From a bacterium (GTDB lineage: Bacteria; Myxococcota_A; UBA9160; UBA4427), in assembly GCA_024742285.1 (NCBI GenBank), contig JANSYR010000004.1, positions 248,001 to 312,000 of the forward strand: DNA of 64,000 nucleotides, written 5' to 3'. The position numbers were made by a program, and so were the translations under genes. The notes under the pieces were generated by a model. The model saw only the letters and a list, made by a program, of their open reading frames with translations. It had not been told where the DNA came from and did not search any database. Shown piece after piece: positions 43,571 to 52,157 of the stretch; the first letter of the stretch is position 1, and each line of letters begins with the position of its first letter.

Positions 43571-44917
43571 ATGTCCAAACTGAACCCGATCGCGCAGTCC
43601 CTGAACGAGCAGCTCGAGAAGGCCGCTCCCGAAGTCCTCGGGATGCTCTCCGAGTACGGTCGCCGTCTCTACTTCCCGAAGGGCATCATCTCCCAGACGG
43701 CCGAGGCGAAGCAGAAGGCCACGCGCTTCAACGCCACGATCGGGATCGCGACGGAAGAGGGCTCGCCGATGATCCTGCCCTCGATCTCGTCGCAGATCGG
43801 GGACGTCTCGGCGCAGGACGCCGTGACCTACGCGCCGCCGCCCGGACGGCCGGGCCTCCGTGACGCCTGGCGCGAAAAGCTCCTCGCCGAGAACCCGTCG
43901 CTCGCCGGAAAGAGCTTCGGTCAGCCGATCGTGACCAGCGCGATCACCCACGGCCTCGCGCTCGCGGGTGAGCTCTTCCTCGACCCGGGCGACGTGATGC
44001 TCCTGCCCGACAAGCTCTGGGGCAACTACCGCCTGACCTTCGAGGTCCATCACGGCGCCGAGATCCAGACCTTCCCGTTTTACAAGAGGGCCGCGGGCGC
44101 TTCCAAGGAAGCGGGCGGGATGGACACGGATGCCTTCGCGACCCGGCTCGGCGAGCTCGCCGAAGGCCGCGACAAGGTCGTCGTGCTCCTCAACTTCCCG
44201 AACAACCCGACCGGCTACATGCCGACCGAGGCGGAAGGCGACGCCCTGGCGGCGGCGCTCGAGGCCCAGGCCGAGAAGGGGACGAAGCTCGTCGTGCTCT
44301 GCGACGACGCCTACTTCGGCCTCTTCTACCACCTCGGTGGCCGGTCGATGACCGAGTCGCTCTTCGGGAAGCTCACGGGGCGCCACCCGAACCTGCTCGC
44401 GGTCAAGCTCGACGGCGCGACCAAGGAGCTCTTCGTGTGGGGCCTGCGCTGCGGCTTCGTCACCTTCGGCCCCGGTCGCGCGGATAGCGCCGCCGAGGTC
44501 TGTGAAGCCCTCGACGCGAAGACGCGCGGGGCCATCCGAGGCGGGATCTCGAACGTTCCGCAGCTCTCGCAGACCCTCGTCGAGCGGACGCTCCAGAATC
44601 CGGACCTCCGGAAGGAACGGGACGAGAAGTGCGAGATCCTGCGCGTTCGCGCGGAGCGCGTCTTCGAGGTCGCGAACCGGGACGAGTACGAGGATTCGTG
44701 GAGCGTCTATCCCTTCAACAGCGGCTACTTCATGCTGGTGAAGGTGAAGGGCGTGGACGCGGAGAAGCTCCGCGTGCACCTCCTCGACGAGCACCAGGTA
44801 GGCCTCATCGCGACGTCCGCCACGGACATCCGGGTCGCCTTCAGCTGCCTCGACGTGGACGATGTCGAGCCGCTCTTCGCGGCGCTCCATCTCGCGATTC
44901 AGGAACTTCGTTCCTGA
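43571..44917 (+). CDS. Class I/II aminotransferase (PLP-dependent)
   Basis: 448 aa, fold-type I. VLLNFPNNPTGY carries the Asn-Pro pair, CDDAYFGL the Asp-x-x-Tyr contact for PLP, and LDGATKELFVWGLRCGF the Schiff-base Lys. The N-terminal PFAM-type start (MSKLNPIAQSLNEQLEKAAP) is unusual; the protein is somewhat longer than aspartate aminotransferases. ATG at 43571 is preferred over an upstream in-frame start. Its 3' end overlaps the convergent M20 peptidase by 19 bp. Substrate preference unknown. Confidence 0.9.
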   Translation: MSKLNPIAQSLNEQLEKAAPEVLGMLSEYGRRLYFPKGIISQTAEAKQKATRFNATIGIATEEGSPMILPSISSQIGDVSAQDAVTYAPPPGRPGLRDAWREKLLAENPSLAGKSFGQPIVTSAITHGLALAGELFLDPGDVMLLPDKLWGNYRLTFEVHHGAEIQTFPFYKRAAGASKEAGGMDTDAFATRLGELAEGRDKVVVLLNFPNNPTGYMPTEAEGDALAAALEAQAEKGTKLVVLCDDAYFGLFYHLGGRSMTESLFGKLTGRHPNLLAVKLDGATKELFVWGLRCGFVTFGPGRADSAAEVCEALDAKTRGAIRGGISNVPQLSQTLVERTLQNPDLRKERDEKCEILRVRAERVFEVANRDEYEDSWSVYPFNSGYFMLVKVKGVDAEKLRVHLLDEHQVGLIATSATDIRVAFSCLDVDDVEPLFAALHLAIQELRS

Positions 44918-46551
44918 GTCCGGGTCGGCGCTGTGCGTCTCTCGACGCGCCCTTCCCTCGAGCGCGCCTTGCGCTGAAGGCTCGGTAGCGAGTTGGCGGA
45001 GGCTTCTTCCGTCTCGATCCGATCGAAGGCCCGTACGATCTCGATCGTGAGGCGAATGCTCTCGACCAGCGCGTCCTTCGAGATGCGTTCGTCGATGCCG
45101 TGGACGCGGCGGCTCTCGTCGGCGGTGAGCGAGCGGGGCACGAAGCCGTAGCTCGTGATGCCGAGCTCGCGGAACCAGTGGGCGTCGGTGAAGCCGCCGA
45201 TCAGTCGGGGGACGACGAGACCAGGCTCGGCCTGCTCGCCGGCGACCGTTTCGATCGCGCGGTAGAGCGGGCTGTCCGGGGACGAGGCGATCGCCGGAAA
45301 GCTCAGGAGCTCTTCGACCGCGACCGAGTCGTCGTCGACGACGCGCCGGATGGCGTCCGCGAAGCTCGCGCAGGATTCGCCCGGGAGCAGCCGCGCGTCG
45401 AGATGGGCGCGTGCGAGGGCGGGCGCGACGTTCGTCTTGGGGGCGCCCTCGAGGACCGTGATCGAGACCGTGTTGCGGACGAGCGCGTTCTGCGCGGGAT
45501 TGCCGAGGAAGCGGCGCCGGAAACCTTCGTCGTTCTCGAGGGTCGTTCCGAGGAAGAGATATCCGGGGCGATCCCACTCCGCGGCGACCGGCGCGAGCGC
45601 CGTGAACATCTGCGCTACCTCGGGAATCACGCGGATCGGGGTCTCGACGCGCCGGATCCGGTCGAGGGCCGCTACGAGGCGCGGCACCGCCGCATCGGCC
45701 GTCGGCGAAGAGCTGTGCCCCGCGCGCCCGCTCGCAGCGAGCTCGAGCCAGCACGGTGCCTTCTCGACGATCGCCACGCCCCAGATCGGCGGGCGCTCGC
45801 TCTCGCGTCCGGCCGCGATCTGGACGCCCCCGCCTTCGGTCAGCAGATAGCCGACGCCCTCGAGCAGCTCCGGATGGTTCGCGACGAGCCAGCCCGCCCC
45901 GTCCCGCCCGCCGGTCTCCTCTTCGGGTGTGGCGAGGAAGACGAGGTCGCGGTCCAGGACGATGTCACTGTCGGCGATCGCGGCCATCGCCATCAGGTGG
46001 CTCACGCCGACGCCCTTCGCGTCGAGCGCGCCGCGTCCCCAGACGAAGCCGTCCCAGACCTCACCGGCAAAGGGATCGACACTCCATTCGGCGGGGTCCG
46101 CCGGGACGGTGTCGAGATGGGAGAGCAGGGCCAGGGCCGGTCGGTCGCCCCGACCGCGGAGCCGCCCCCAGACTGCGGCGCGGCGTGGGCCGCCGTCGGG
46201 GCCCGGCGTCTCGATCACGCGGGTCTCGATCCCGACCCGCCGGAGCTCCGACGCATAACGGCGCGCGAGGGCCCGCTCGTTGCCGGGTGGATTCGTCGTC
46301 CGGATCCGGATGGCGTCGGCGAGGACCTCGGGCGCGCGGTGGGACACCGGTCCGCGCTCGAAGATCCGGTCGAAGGGCCAGAGCGCCTGCGCTTCGTTCG
46401 CGAGTCCGCCGAGGGCCCCGAAGAGGAGCACGATCAGGACGAGACCGACGGCAAAGCAGGGGCCACCGGCGGATCCGAGCCGCGCGCGCCGGAGCGGGAG
46501 CAGCTCGAGGCGTGCCGGGCTCGCGGTGCTGTGTTCGAAATCGGCGGCCAT
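44899..46551 (-). CDS. M20-family metallopeptidase, membrane anchored
   Basis: 550 aa. A membrane segment at about 32-52 (CFAVGLVLIVLLFGALGG) precedes the peptidase domain. Metal-binding and catalytic motifs: LALLSHLDTVP, GRGALDAKGVG, FLATPEEETGG, EGGGVQIA and a late RVHGIDERI. Architecture matches carboxypeptidase S-like M20/M25/M40 enzymes (catalytic domain plus a dimerisation lid). The domain probably faces the periplasm. The Arg/Ser-rich C-terminus overlaps the aminotransferase gene by 19 bp. ATG at 46551 has GGAG upstream; the longer frame adds no domain. Confidence 0.88.
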   Translation of the reverse strand: MAADFEHSTASPARLELLPLRRARLGSAGGPCFAVGLVLIVLLFGALGGLANEAQALWPFDRIFERGPVSHRAPEVLADAIRIRTTNPPGNERALARRYASELRRVGIETRVIETPGPDGGPRRAAVWGRLRGRGDRPALALLSHLDTVPADPAEWSVDPFAGEVWDGFVWGRGALDAKGVGVSHLMAMAAIADSDIVLDRDLVFLATPEEETGGRDGAGWLVANHPELLEGVGYLLTEGGGVQIAAGRESERPPIWGVAIVEKAPCWLELAASGRAGHSSSPTADAAVPRLVAALDRIRRVETPIRVIPEVAQMFTALAPVAAEWDRPGYLFLGTTLENDEGFRRRFLGNPAQNALVRNTVSITVLEGAPKTNVAPALARAHLDARLLPGESCASFADAIRRVVDDDSVAVEELLSFPAIASSPDSPLYRAIETVAGEQAEPGLVVPRLIGGFTDAHWFRELGITSYGFVPRSLTADESRRVHGIDERISKDALVESIRLTIEIVRAFDRIETEEASANSLPSLQRKARSREGRVERRTAPTRTQERSS

Positions 46552-46767
46552 GCCACTCCAGGAGGGGGGACCAGTCGCCGGGAGGCAGCGGGAGGATAGA
46601 CCTCGCGGATCATCGGGCCAGACCCGGTGTGTCGCCGGTCGCCCCAACGGACACGAAGTGGGTCCATAAAGCAACACTTGATGGGTCGGAATGGGCGAAA
46701 GCGCTGCATCGGCGGACCCATCGGGCTAAACATTGCCGCGGAGTGAGATCCCCCAGGAGCATCTGAA

Positions 46768-48312
46768 ATGCAACGCGATCCTTCCGACGGGGAAGGGCTG
46801 CGGACCGACTCGGTCTCGAGCCCTCCCGCCGAGCGCAGGACGATGGACGACCACGATCGTCCCCTGTTTTCCCGAAGCGGGATCGGGGGCCTGCTCGTCG
46901 TGTTGGCCGTGGTGCTCGGCTTCGGCATCGGAAGCGAGATCGGCTCCGCGGAAGACGGACAGCGCGTGGGCGCGAACGCCAGGGCGGCCGCCGTGGTCGC
47001 GGCCGAATACTCGAGCGCCGCAACGACCCTGGCCGCGCACACGCCCCAGACGCCGGCCGCGGCGACCCGCGTCTCCCTTTCACCCGGCGCGCGCCCGACG
47101 ACCGAGAGCCTCGCGGCCGATCCGCCCGCCGGGATCGCGATCGACGATCTACCGATCCACCGCTCGCCGATCATCGAGGATCCGGTCGAGCACTTCACGA
47201 TCGTGACCCGCGGCGAGATCGCGAGTGGCGAGAGCCTCGGTGCCTCGCTTCGACGTCAGGGCATCGCCCCTTCGACGGTGCACCTGATCGCGAAGGAGAT
47301 GCGCAAGGTCTTCGACTTCCGCCGTTCGCGTCCCGGCGACACCTACCGCCTCGGTCAGGACGCCGATGGTCGCGTGCTCGACTTCCGCTACGCGCAGAGC
47401 CCGGAAGAGAGCTTCTATCTCGCGTGGGAAGGCTCGCGCTACGTCGTGCGCAAGGAGACCGCCGAGCTCCGCCCGCTCGTCGCCAAGATCGCGGGGATCG
47501 TCGACTCCTCCTTCTATGGCGCCGTCCTCGCCCTCGGTGAACAGAGCGCCCTCGCCAGCGAATTCTCGCGGATCATGGCCTGGGACATCGACTTCAGCCG
47601 GCAGGTCCATCCCGGCGACGAGTTCCAGATCCTCTACGAACGCCTCTACCGGACGAACGACGACGGCGAAGACGTCTACGTCCGCCCGGGTCGCATCCTC
47701 GCCGGTCGCTACGCCGGCAAGCACGGGGACCACACCGTCGTCTACTTCGAGGACGAGAAGGGCGAGGGCGCCTACTTCCGTCCCGACGGTACGAGCGTCC
47801 AGCGCGCGTTCCTCGCGGCGCCCCTCGAGTTCAGTCGGATCAGCTCGCGCTTCACCCGCGCGCGTCGCCACCCGATCCTGAACGTCACCCGTCCCCATCG
47901 CGGGATCGATTACGCCGCTCCGCACGGCACGCCGATCTGGTCCGTCGCCGACGGCGTCGTCGAGTACCGCGCGCGCGCCGGTGCCTCCGGCAATCTCGTC
48001 CGCATCCGCCATCGCGACGGCCTGACGTCCCACTACGCCCATCTCGCCTCCTTCGCGAAGGGGCTCCAGGTCGGGGATCGGGTCAAGCAGAAGCAGGTGA
48101 TCGGGTACGTCGGCACGACCGGACTCTCGACCGGTCCCCACGTCTGCTTCCGCGTGAAGCGCCATGGCGTCTACGTCGATCCGATGAAGATCGGCGGTCC
48201 GGCGGGCGAGCCCGTCGATGCGTCCCGTTTCGCGGTCTTCAGGTCGGTGCGGGACCAGCTGCTCGCGGATCTCGGCAACGGCCCCGTCGCTCTCGCCGAC
48301 GAAGCGCTCTAG
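46768..48312 (+). CDS. M23-family peptidoglycan endopeptidase (MepM-like)
   Basis: 514 aa. N-terminal cytoplasmic tail and one membrane segment (about 36-55), then an OapA/LysM-like region (about 140-200, GASLRRQGIAPSTVHLIAKE), and an M23 domain at about 350-490: HRGIDYAAPHGTPIWS (HxxxD), HYAHL (HxH-type), and STGPHVCFRV, where the usual second His of HLHFE is Cys. This type cleaves peptide cross-links of peptidoglycan. CAGGAG 9 nt before the ATG confirms the start. Position next to an M20 peptidase is not obviously meaningful. Confidence 0.88.
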   Translation: MQRDPSDGEGLRTDSVSSPPAERRTMDDHDRPLFSRSGIGGLLVVLAVVLGFGIGSEIGSAEDGQRVGANARAAAVVAAEYSSAATTLAAHTPQTPAAATRVSLSPGARPTTESLAADPPAGIAIDDLPIHRSPIIEDPVEHFTIVTRGEIASGESLGASLRRQGIAPSTVHLIAKEMRKVFDFRRSRPGDTYRLGQDADGRVLDFRYAQSPEESFYLAWEGSRYVVRKETAELRPLVAKIAGIVDSSFYGAVLALGEQSALASEFSRIMAWDIDFSRQVHPGDEFQILYERLYRTNDDGEDVYVRPGRILAGRYAGKHGDHTVVYFEDEKGEGAYFRPDGTSVQRAFLAAPLEFSRISSRFTRARRHPILNVTRPHRGIDYAAPHGTPIWSVADGVVEYRARAGASGNLVRIRHRDGLTSHYAHLASFAKGLQVGDRVKQKQVIGYVGTTGLSTGPHVCFRVKRHGVYVDPMKIGGPAGEPVDASRFAVFRSVRDQLLADLGNGPVALADEAL

Positions 48313-48354
48313 CGCGCACGCGCCCACCGCGCCCGCTGCGGAGGAAGCTCGCCC

Positions 48355-48774
48355 ATGAGTCTCGAGGAACGATTGAAGGCGATTGCCGAAGGCGTCGTCG
48401 AACGCGAGCGACGTCACGCCGACGACATGGCCCACGCGGCGGCGAAGCTCGGCGAGCTGCGCACGACGGTCGCGTCGGCGATCGATGCCTTCAACGCGGC
48501 GGTGGCGAAGGACGTGCCGCAACTCTCGATCGACGTTTCCCCGGTTCGACTCGACGAGAAGCATCTCCACGCCCACGAGTTCGAGCTCGCGCGCGGCCGC
48601 CACCGCGCGCTCGTGATCGCCAAGAGCAAGTCCGAGTTCACGCTGGTCGGCCCCTTCCGAACCGGCAAGAGCGAGGGCCCCTGCCGGACCTTCCCGTTCG
48701 CCGCCGAGTCCGATCTCGAGGACGCCCTGGAGGATTTCCTCGAGCGCTTCCTCGAAGAGGCGACCACGCCCTGA
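48355..48774 (+). CDS. Small protein of unknown function
   Basis: 139 aa, no signal peptide. The N-terminal half is helical (LEERLKAIAEGVVERERRHA; LGELRTTVASAIDAFNAAV), the middle is a beta-rich stretch (HAHEFELARGRHRALVIAKS), and the C-terminal half ends in an acidic amphipathic helix (DLEDALEDFLERFLEE). GGAGGAAG lies 7 nt before the ATG. It sits between M23 and the NTP phosphatase gene. No family recognised. Confidence 0.65.
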   Translation: MSLEERLKAIAEGVVERERRHADDMAHAAAKLGELRTTVASAIDAFNAAVAKDVPQLSIDVSPVRLDEKHLHAHEFELARGRHRALVIAKSKSEFTLVGPFRTGKSEGPCRTFPFAAESDLEDALEDFLERFLEEATTP

Positions 48775-48821
48775 CGTCCGGGTTCGAGACGACCTTCCGC
48801 CCGAGTGCCTCGCTGCGTGCG

Positions 48822-49433
48822 GTGCTCGAGGGGGCGGCGATCCGGGTGGGCACGGAGAACCGGGCCAAGCTCGGCGCGGTGCGCGACGCGTTCGAAGGCT
48901 TTGCCGCCGAGGAGGCTCGCCTCGAGCTGGTGCCGGTCGGCGTCGAGAGCGACGTCCCGGAGCAGCCCATCGGCTGGGACGAGATCGTCTCCGGCGCGCG
49001 CAATCGGGCGCGGGCGGCGTTCGCTTCCGGCCCCTGCGGCCTCGCCGTAGGGATCGAGGACGGCCTCGCGCGTCTCGACGAGGGACCGTCCCATTCCAGC
49101 GACCCGAGCGAGGGCTTCTTCAACGTGGGCTGCGCCTGGATCACCGACGGGACCCGCGACGGCCACGGCTTCTCCTCGGGCTTCGCCTACCCCGCAGGCG
49201 CGCTCCTGCCGGCGGTTCGGGACCAGGCACCGATCGGGGACCTCTTCGATGACCACTGGTCGCAGCACCGGCCTCCGGAGGCCGACGTGGGCATCTCGTC
49301 GGGGGGGCCCTCCGGCCGCAGCGGCGGCAACATCGGCCGCCTCACGGGCGGACGTCTCGATCGTTCGGCCTACGGAGCCCAGGCGGTCGCCTGCGCGCTG
49401 ATTCGCTTTCTGCACACAGATCTCTACGATTAG
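48822..49433 (+). CDS. yjjX: DUF84/YjjX-type inosine/xanthosine triphosphatase
   Basis: 203 aa. IRVGTENRAKLGAVRDAFEG, IVSGARNRARAAF, AVGIEDGLARL (the GIEDG metal/substrate segment) and GFSSGFAYP match the DUF84 family, which hydrolyses non-canonical purine nucleoside triphosphates (ITP/XTP). The C-terminal NIGRLTGGRLDRSAYGAQAV segment fits the family. Start GTG at 48822 is chosen from the first conserved strand; ribosome site is weak. It may be slightly longer at the N-terminus. Confidence 0.83.
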   Translation: MLEGAAIRVGTENRAKLGAVRDAFEGFAAEEARLELVPVGVESDVPEQPIGWDEIVSGARNRARAAFASGPCGLAVGIEDGLARLDEGPSHSSDPSEGFFNVGCAWITDGTRDGHGFSSGFAYPAGALLPAVRDQAPIGDLFDDHWSQHRPPEADVGISSGGPSGRSGGNIGRLTGGRLDRSAYGAQAVACALIRFLHTDLYD

Positions 49434-49531
49434 GCCCGCGCGCCTCTATGATTCGACGCGCCTCTCTCTGATGAGGTGCGCCGCCGCCCGTTCCGCCCCG
49501 CCTCCGAGCGGGCGACGAGGAGCCCCCCGAC

Positions 49532-50890
49532 ATGAACCCGCAGGACCAACCCGCCCTGGGTGTGGGTGACCTCCTGGCCTACTTCGACGCGGCCGAGACG
49601 CCGCGCGAAGATTGGGCCGTCGGCACGGAGCACGAGAAGGTCGGCGTCTACGCGGACACCGGCGACCGTGTGCCCTACGAGGGGCCCTACGGGATCGGTG
49701 CACTTCTCGACAAGATCCACGCCGCCGTGGGTTGGGAGCGCGTCGAAGAGCGCGGTCGTGTGATCGCCCTCCAGAAGGACGGCGCGAGCATCACCCTCGA
49801 GCCCGGCGGGCAGATCGAGCTCTCCGGGGCCCCGCTCGTCACGACGAAGCAGACCTGCGCCGAGTTCAATACCCACGTCGATCTCGTGAAGGAGCTCTCC
49901 GACGACTTCGGGATCGCCTGGCTCGGTCTCGGCATCGATCCCTTCCACGAGGTCGACGACATCCCCCACATGCCGAAGGCCCGCTACGACATCATGCGCA
50001 GCTACCTGCCGACCCGCGGCGGGCTGGCCCTCGACATGATGCACGCGACGGCGACGGTCCAGGCGAATTTCGACTACGCGAACGAAGCGGACATGATCGC
50101 GAAGATGCGCGCCGCGCTGCTCGCGACGCCGGTGATCTCGGCGCTCTTCGCGAACTCGTCGATCTCGGGGGGGCGCGAGAACGGCTACGCCTCGAAGCGG
50201 CTCGCGATCTGGCGCGACACCGACCCGGATCGCTGCGGCCTGATTCCCTGGGTCTTCGATCCGGACTTCGGCTACGAGCGTTACATGCAGTGGGCGCTCG
50301 ACGTGCCGATGTTCTTCCTGATCCGGGACCACGCGTACCACGCCGCGAACGGGCTCTCCTTCCGGCAGTTCATGGAGCGCGGCTTCGAGGTGGAGGGTGA
50401 GATCCATCGGCCGACCGTGCGCGATTGGGACACGCACCTGACGACGCTCTTTCCGGACGTGCGACTCAAGCGGATCATCGAGGTGCGCGGCGCGGACACC
50501 GTCCCGCGTGCCCACATCTGCGCGTTGCCCGCGATCTGGAAGGGACTGCTCTACGATGCGGACGCGCTCGACGGCGTGCTCTCGCTGCTCTCGGACGTGT
50601 CGATGGAAGCGCTCGACGCGGGCCAGCTCGACGTGGCGAAGCGTGGACTCCGGGCGGAGATGGCTGGGCGCAAGGTGATCGATTTCGCGCGCGAGCTCGT
50701 GAAGCTCGCCGACGGTGGCCTCGGGCGGATCCACGCGGAAGGTTTCAGCGATGCCGACGAACGGGGCTTCCTCGATCCTCTGCACGAGCAGATCGAGAAG
50801 GGGAAGAGCCCGGGCGAGGAGATCGCGGAGCGTTGGAAGGAAGAGTGGAACGGCGATCGGCAGAAGCTGATCGCGGCCACCCGATACTAG
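49532..50890 (+). CDS. gshA: Glutamate-cysteine ligase, plant/proteobacterial type
   Basis: 452 aa. VGTEHEKVGVY is the EH-containing ATP/metal motif; ITLEPGGQIELSGAP, DPFHEVDDIPHMPKARYDIM and IIEVRGADTVP are hallmarks of the alpha/proteobacterial and plant GCL family. It makes gamma-glutamylcysteine for glutathione. ATG at 49532 is the best start. No gshB is in the window, so the second step is encoded elsewhere or the product is used directly. Confidence 0.93.
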   Translation: MNPQDQPALGVGDLLAYFDAAETPREDWAVGTEHEKVGVYADTGDRVPYEGPYGIGALLDKIHAAVGWERVEERGRVIALQKDGASITLEPGGQIELSGAPLVTTKQTCAEFNTHVDLVKELSDDFGIAWLGLGIDPFHEVDDIPHMPKARYDIMRSYLPTRGGLALDMMHATATVQANFDYANEADMIAKMRAALLATPVISALFANSSISGGRENGYASKRLAIWRDTDPDRCGLIPWVFDPDFGYERYMQWALDVPMFFLIRDHAYHAANGLSFRQFMERGFEVEGEIHRPTVRDWDTHLTTLFPDVRLKRIIEVRGADTVPRAHICALPAIWKGLLYDADALDGVLSLLSDVSMEALDAGQLDVAKRGLRAEMAGRKVIDFARELVKLADGGLGRIHAEGFSDADERGFLDPLHEQIEKGKSPGEEIAERWKEEWNGDRQKLIAATRY

Positions 50891-50995
50891 GCTTTCGCCT
50901 GCGAGCGCTCGGCGAAGGGGCCCCCGATCGTGGCGGGTCGCCGGATTCGGGGCCCTGACTGACCCGTGAGCCGAAGCGCTACTTTTGATGGAACG

Positions 50996-52153
50996 ATGAG
51001 CAAGACGGAACGACCGCGCATTCTGATCGTCGATGACGAGGAGGCGATCCTCGAGACGATGACGTTTACCTTCATGGATCTCTACGAGGTCCTGACGACG
51101 TCCGATCCGACGCAGGCGCTCGGGATCATGGAAGACAATTCGCCGATCGCCGTGGTGATCACGGATCAGCGCATGCCCGGTATGACCGGCGTCGAGCTTC
51201 TCCGCGAGGTCTACGAGCGCTATCCCGAGACGATCCGGATCATCCTCACCGGCTTCGCCGACTCCGAGGCGACGATCAAGGCGATCAACGACGGCCACAT
51301 CTACGGCTACGTGAACAAGCCCTGGGAGCCGGACGAGCTGAAGGCGCTGGTGCGTCGGGCCGCGGAGCTCCACGCGCTCACCCTCGAGAATCGGCGGCTG
51401 GTCGAGGACCTCCGCGACGCGAATCTCTTCCTTGCGGCGGTCATGGATCGACTGCGAACCGGGGCGATCGCGATCGATGCCGAGGGCGTGGTTCGCGCCG
51501 TGAACCAGCCCGCCAAGGCCTTCATCGGGATCGAGAGCGACATCGTCGGCAAGACGATCGGCGACGTGATGGAGCGCGAGGATCTCGAGGAGCTCTCGGA
51601 GCGCGTGAAGACCCTCGCCGACGAGGCGGGCGGGACCTTCGAGGAGCTCGAGCTTCCGGTCGGACCGGGACATCGCATCCGCGTCTCGGTCAACTCCCTC
51701 ACGAACGACGACGGCAGCCCGCTCGGACGCGTGATCCTCTTCAAGGAGATCTCCCACGAGCCGCTGACGCGGGATCTCGAGGAGATCGTCGGGCGTGTCT
51801 CCGAGACGAAGGCCGCGGGCGCCGGTCCCCTTCGCGAGGCCCTCGAGAAGGCGCTCTCGGAGCTCGCGGATCTCTGCGAGCGAGTCATGGGCGCGGGCGT
51901 CGAGAGCGCGAACATGTCCGAGCTCCGAGAACGTGTTTCGCGAACCCAGACCGCGATCGGCAACTGGCTCGACGTCGACGACACCCTGGCGGGTGACGCC
52001 TATCCGGATGCCCAGATGCTGCGGGATCGGCTGAACGTGGCCGCCCAGCGCTGGCCGCGAAGCGAGGCGATGCCCGAGGGCGTGGTCGCGCTCTCGAAGG
52101 CAGTCGAGTCGTACTACGAGAGCGGGGAGAATCCTCGCCAGCGGATCCTCTAG
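50996..52153 (+). CDS. Response regulator with PAS-like output domain
   Basis: 385 aa. Receiver with Asp57 (VVITDQRMPGMTGVELL) and Lys at NKPW, of the FixJ/RpfG-like IRIILTGFAD type; residues about 140-250 are a PAS-like sensory domain (AIDAEGVVRAVNQPAKAFIG); the C-terminal 120 residues are helical. No HTH, GGDEF or HD-GYP domain is visible, so output may be by protein interaction. ATG at 50996 is preferred over GTG at 50966. The stop is 4 nt before an unrecognised membrane protein, making a likely two-gene operon. Confidence 0.85.
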   Translation: MSKTERPRILIVDDEEAILETMTFTFMDLYEVLTTSDPTQALGIMEDNSPIAVVITDQRMPGMTGVELLREVYERYPETIRIILTGFADSEATIKAINDGHIYGYVNKPWEPDELKALVRRAAELHALTLENRRLVEDLRDANLFLAAVMDRLRTGAIAIDAEGVVRAVNQPAKAFIGIESDIVGKTIGDVMEREDLEELSERVKTLADEAGGTFEELELPVGPGHRIRVSVNSLTNDDGSPLGRVILFKEISHEPLTRDLEEIVGRVSETKAAGAGPLREALEKALSELADLCERVMGAGVESANMSELRERVSRTQTAIGNWLDVDDTLAGDAYPDAQMLRDRLNVAAQRWPRSEAMPEGVVALSKAVESYYESGENPRQRIL

Positions 52154-52157
52154 TCCC

